The notes under the pieces were generated by a model that saw only the letters and a program-made list of their open reading frames with translations, was not told the DNA's origin and did no database searches. A stretch of 64,000 nucleotides of DNA from Viola odorata (lineage: Eukaryota > Streptophyta > Magnoliopsida > Malpighiales > Violaceae). Where the stretch lies: NCBI GenBank assembly GCA_963691705.1, contig OY829541.1, forward strand, positions 19,028,564-19,092,563, in the 5' to 3' direction. Positions 62,627-64,000 of this stretch are shown here, piece by piece. Every line of letters begins with the position of its first letter. Positions within the stretch are counted from its first letter, which is position 1. The translations under genes and the position numbers were made by a program.

Positions 62627-63905
62627 CGAGATTTCTCATATCGATAGCTCGAGCCAAAAATATCTTGCTCATGCCATGACAGCTCATTAATTGCATTAAT
62701 GCACTTGTGCAGGCCAGTCTAAAAAGAGCTAGTACTGAGTATTTATCAACACGAAGATTTTTGCTTGTGCAAATAAGAACAGTTGATTTAAATCCAAAAA
62801 AACAAAAGCATATGACAAATGGGTACAAAATTCCTCTCGTGCTTGAATGGAATCTCTCAACCAGAGAGACGACCCATCACTTCAAAATCAATATCCATGA
62901 TGGAAAAGGAGGAATGATTTTGGCTTCCTTAATAATATAATAGTTGAGGAAAATGTTAAAACTGTAATTTTTAGAAAATGAGGTTGTTTTTGTTTTTATA
63001 TTATAGATTGAGAATTGGAGTCTATTTATTTTTATTAATGAACGATACATTGAGAATGAAAGTAAGTAGAAATTCCAACTTTCAACTTGAGCTTATTAGT
63101 TATTACTACTAATTTCAAATTATTATATTTTAGTATAAAATAATTACGTAATTAAAATGAGGGTAATCTTTCAAGTTAAATGAGTCATCTTTTTCACTTG
63201 TATTTTTGAGATTTTTCGCTGAAGTTTCTATCGACTTTTAACGAGATTTCTCATATCGATAGCTCGAGCCAAAAATATCTCGCTCATCCCATGACAGCTC
63301 ATTAATTGCATTAATGCACTTGTGCGGGCCAGTCTAAAAAGAGCTAGTACTGAGTATTTATCAACACGAAGACTTTTGCTTGTGCAAAGAAGAACAGTTG
63401 ATTAAAATAAAAAAAAACAAAAGCATATGACAAATGGGTACAGAATTCGTCTCGTGCTTGAATGGAATCTCTGAACCAGATGGTCACTTCAAAATCAATA
63501 TCCATGATGGAAAATGAGGACAGATTTTGGCTTCCTTAATAATATAATAGTTGAGGAAAATGTTAAAACTGTAATTTTTAGAAAATGAGGTTGTTATTTT
63601 AAATTTTCAAAATGTAGAAATAAAACTGTAATTTTTAGAAAATGAGGTTGTTTTTGTTTTTAAATTATAGATTGAGAATTGGAGTCTATTTATTTTTATT
63701 AATGAACGATACATTGAGAATGAAAGTAAGGAGAAATTTCAACTTTCAACTTGGGCTTATTAGTTATTACTACTAATTTCAAATTATTATATTTTAGTAT
63801 AAAATAATTATGTAATTAAAATGAGGGTAATCTTTCAAGTTAAATGGGTCATCTTTTTCACTTGTATTTTTTAGATTTTTCGATCAAGTTTCTATCGATT
63901 TTTAA
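62627..63905. repeat. A2/A1-B dimer (1279 bases)
   Basis: A2/A1 hybrid 62627-63241 and B 63242-63905. The A monomer keeps GAGAATGAAAG, so its switch from A2 to A1 lies later (between about 63060 and 63185) than in other A2/A1 hybrids, which suggests a separate exchange. B has ATTCGTCTCG, as in B at 23549 and 28039. Confidence 0.87.
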
Positions 63906-64000
63906 CGAGATTTCTCATATCGATAGCTCGAGCCAAAAATATCTTGCTCATGCCATGACAGCTCATTAATTGCATTAATGCACTTGTGCAGGCCAGTCTA
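63906..64000. repeat. Partial A2-form monomer cut by the window end
   Basis: The first 95 bases of a monomer starting CGAGATTTCTCATATCG with ATCTTGCTC, the A2 form that follows B. It is truncated by the window, not by a biological boundary, so the array continues to the right. Confidence 0.95.

Larger units (their letters stand above)
1..64000. repeat. Satellite DNA array filling the whole window (100 full monomers + 1 partial)
   Basis: Every position belongs to one tandem repeat family with monomers of about 615 or 664 bases, all in the same orientation. Landmarks recur in fixed order in each monomer: CGAGATTTCTC or a close variant, then GCATTAATGC near base 67, GAGCTAGTACTGAG near 110, CATATGACAAATGG near 185, CTTGAATGGAATCTC near 220, CCATGATGGAAAAGG near 272, TTGAGGAAAATG near 317, GAACGATACATTGAG near 415 and TTCAAATTATTATA near 490. 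No gap, inversion or foreign insert was seen and neither array edge lies in the window. Multi-monomer higher-order structure is typical of eukaryotic heterochromatic satellites; the exact chromosomal role is inference and the satellite itself is unrecognised. Confidence 0.97.

Noticed and set aside
1..64000. CRISPR array or other bacterial direct-repeat system
   Set aside because: There are no short repeats with unique spacers; the repeats are 607-672 bases with no unique sequence between them, and there are no adjacent genes.
1..64000. Transposable element or LTR-derived tandem array
   Set aside because: I saw no terminal repeats, target-site duplications, or open frames resembling transposase, reverse transcriptase or integrase. 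An origin from a noncoding element cannot be excluded.
1..64000. CENP-B box
   Set aside because: The only CGGG contexts (GTGCGGGCC in B) lack the required TTCG at the right distance upstream, so no match to the mammalian motif was found by eye.
1..64000. rRNA, tRNA, histone or 5S tandem gene arrays
   Set aside because: No tRNA-like cloverleaf, 5S internal promoter, rRNA core or histone reading frame was seen in the monomer.
1..64000. Telomeric repeats or an array edge
   Set aside because: No telomere-type short repeats and no non-satellite flank occur in the window.

Overview
The window is one uninterrupted block of satellite DNA. I parse it as 100 complete tandem monomers plus a 95-base partial monomer at the right edge, all head-to-tail in one orientation, with no unique sequence, gene, transposon or array boundary. 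Multi-kilobase higher-order repeats (HORs) of this kind point to eukaryotic constitutive heterochromatin, such as centromeric, pericentromeric, subtelomeric or sex-chromosome DNA. I do not recognise the satellite and cannot name the species. The sequence is clearly AT-rich, but the first ~250 bases of each monomer are richer in CpG than the rest.

Monomers come in two length classes built on a 607-base core. Short monomers (615) carry an extra 8-base block. Long monomers (664) instead carry a 57-base internal duplication. Diagnostic differences define families. The short ones are A1 (normally follows C), A2 (normally follows B), E and F. The long ones are B, C, Cd (C with a 20-base deletion, 644), D and G. 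I count 36 A-type (one a 672-base hybrid with D), 7 E, 4 F, 24 B, 5 C, 11 Cd, 2 Cd/B hybrids, 8 D and 3 G. Coordinates start each monomer at the base equal to the C of CGAGATTTCTC.

Two tetrameric HOR families share a long-short-long-short plan: Cd-A1-B-A2 (2538 bases) and D-E-G-F (2558 bases). A trimer C-A1-B (1943 bases) has the plan of the first family without A2.

Layout: (1) 1-5165, trimers. (2) 5166-15297, Cd/A1/B/A2 tetramers and their dimeric derivatives of 1259 and 1279 bases. (3) 15298-29981, a mixed octamer HOR of 5097 bases in two full copies and one copy short by one monomer. (4) 29982-33818, an irregular mixture. (5) 33819-43436, three nearly identical D-E-G-F tetramers with hybrid edges. 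(6) 43437-51207, trimers and dimers again, sharing private variants with the left edge. (7) 51208-64000, tetramers and dimers again.

Nearly all irregularities are explained by unequal crossover or conversion between monomers at homologous positions, and several crossover intervals can be placed to tens of bases. Short open frames recur in the A and C families, but I do not call them genes. All comparisons were made by eye, so lengths come from coordinates while identity statements are qualitative.
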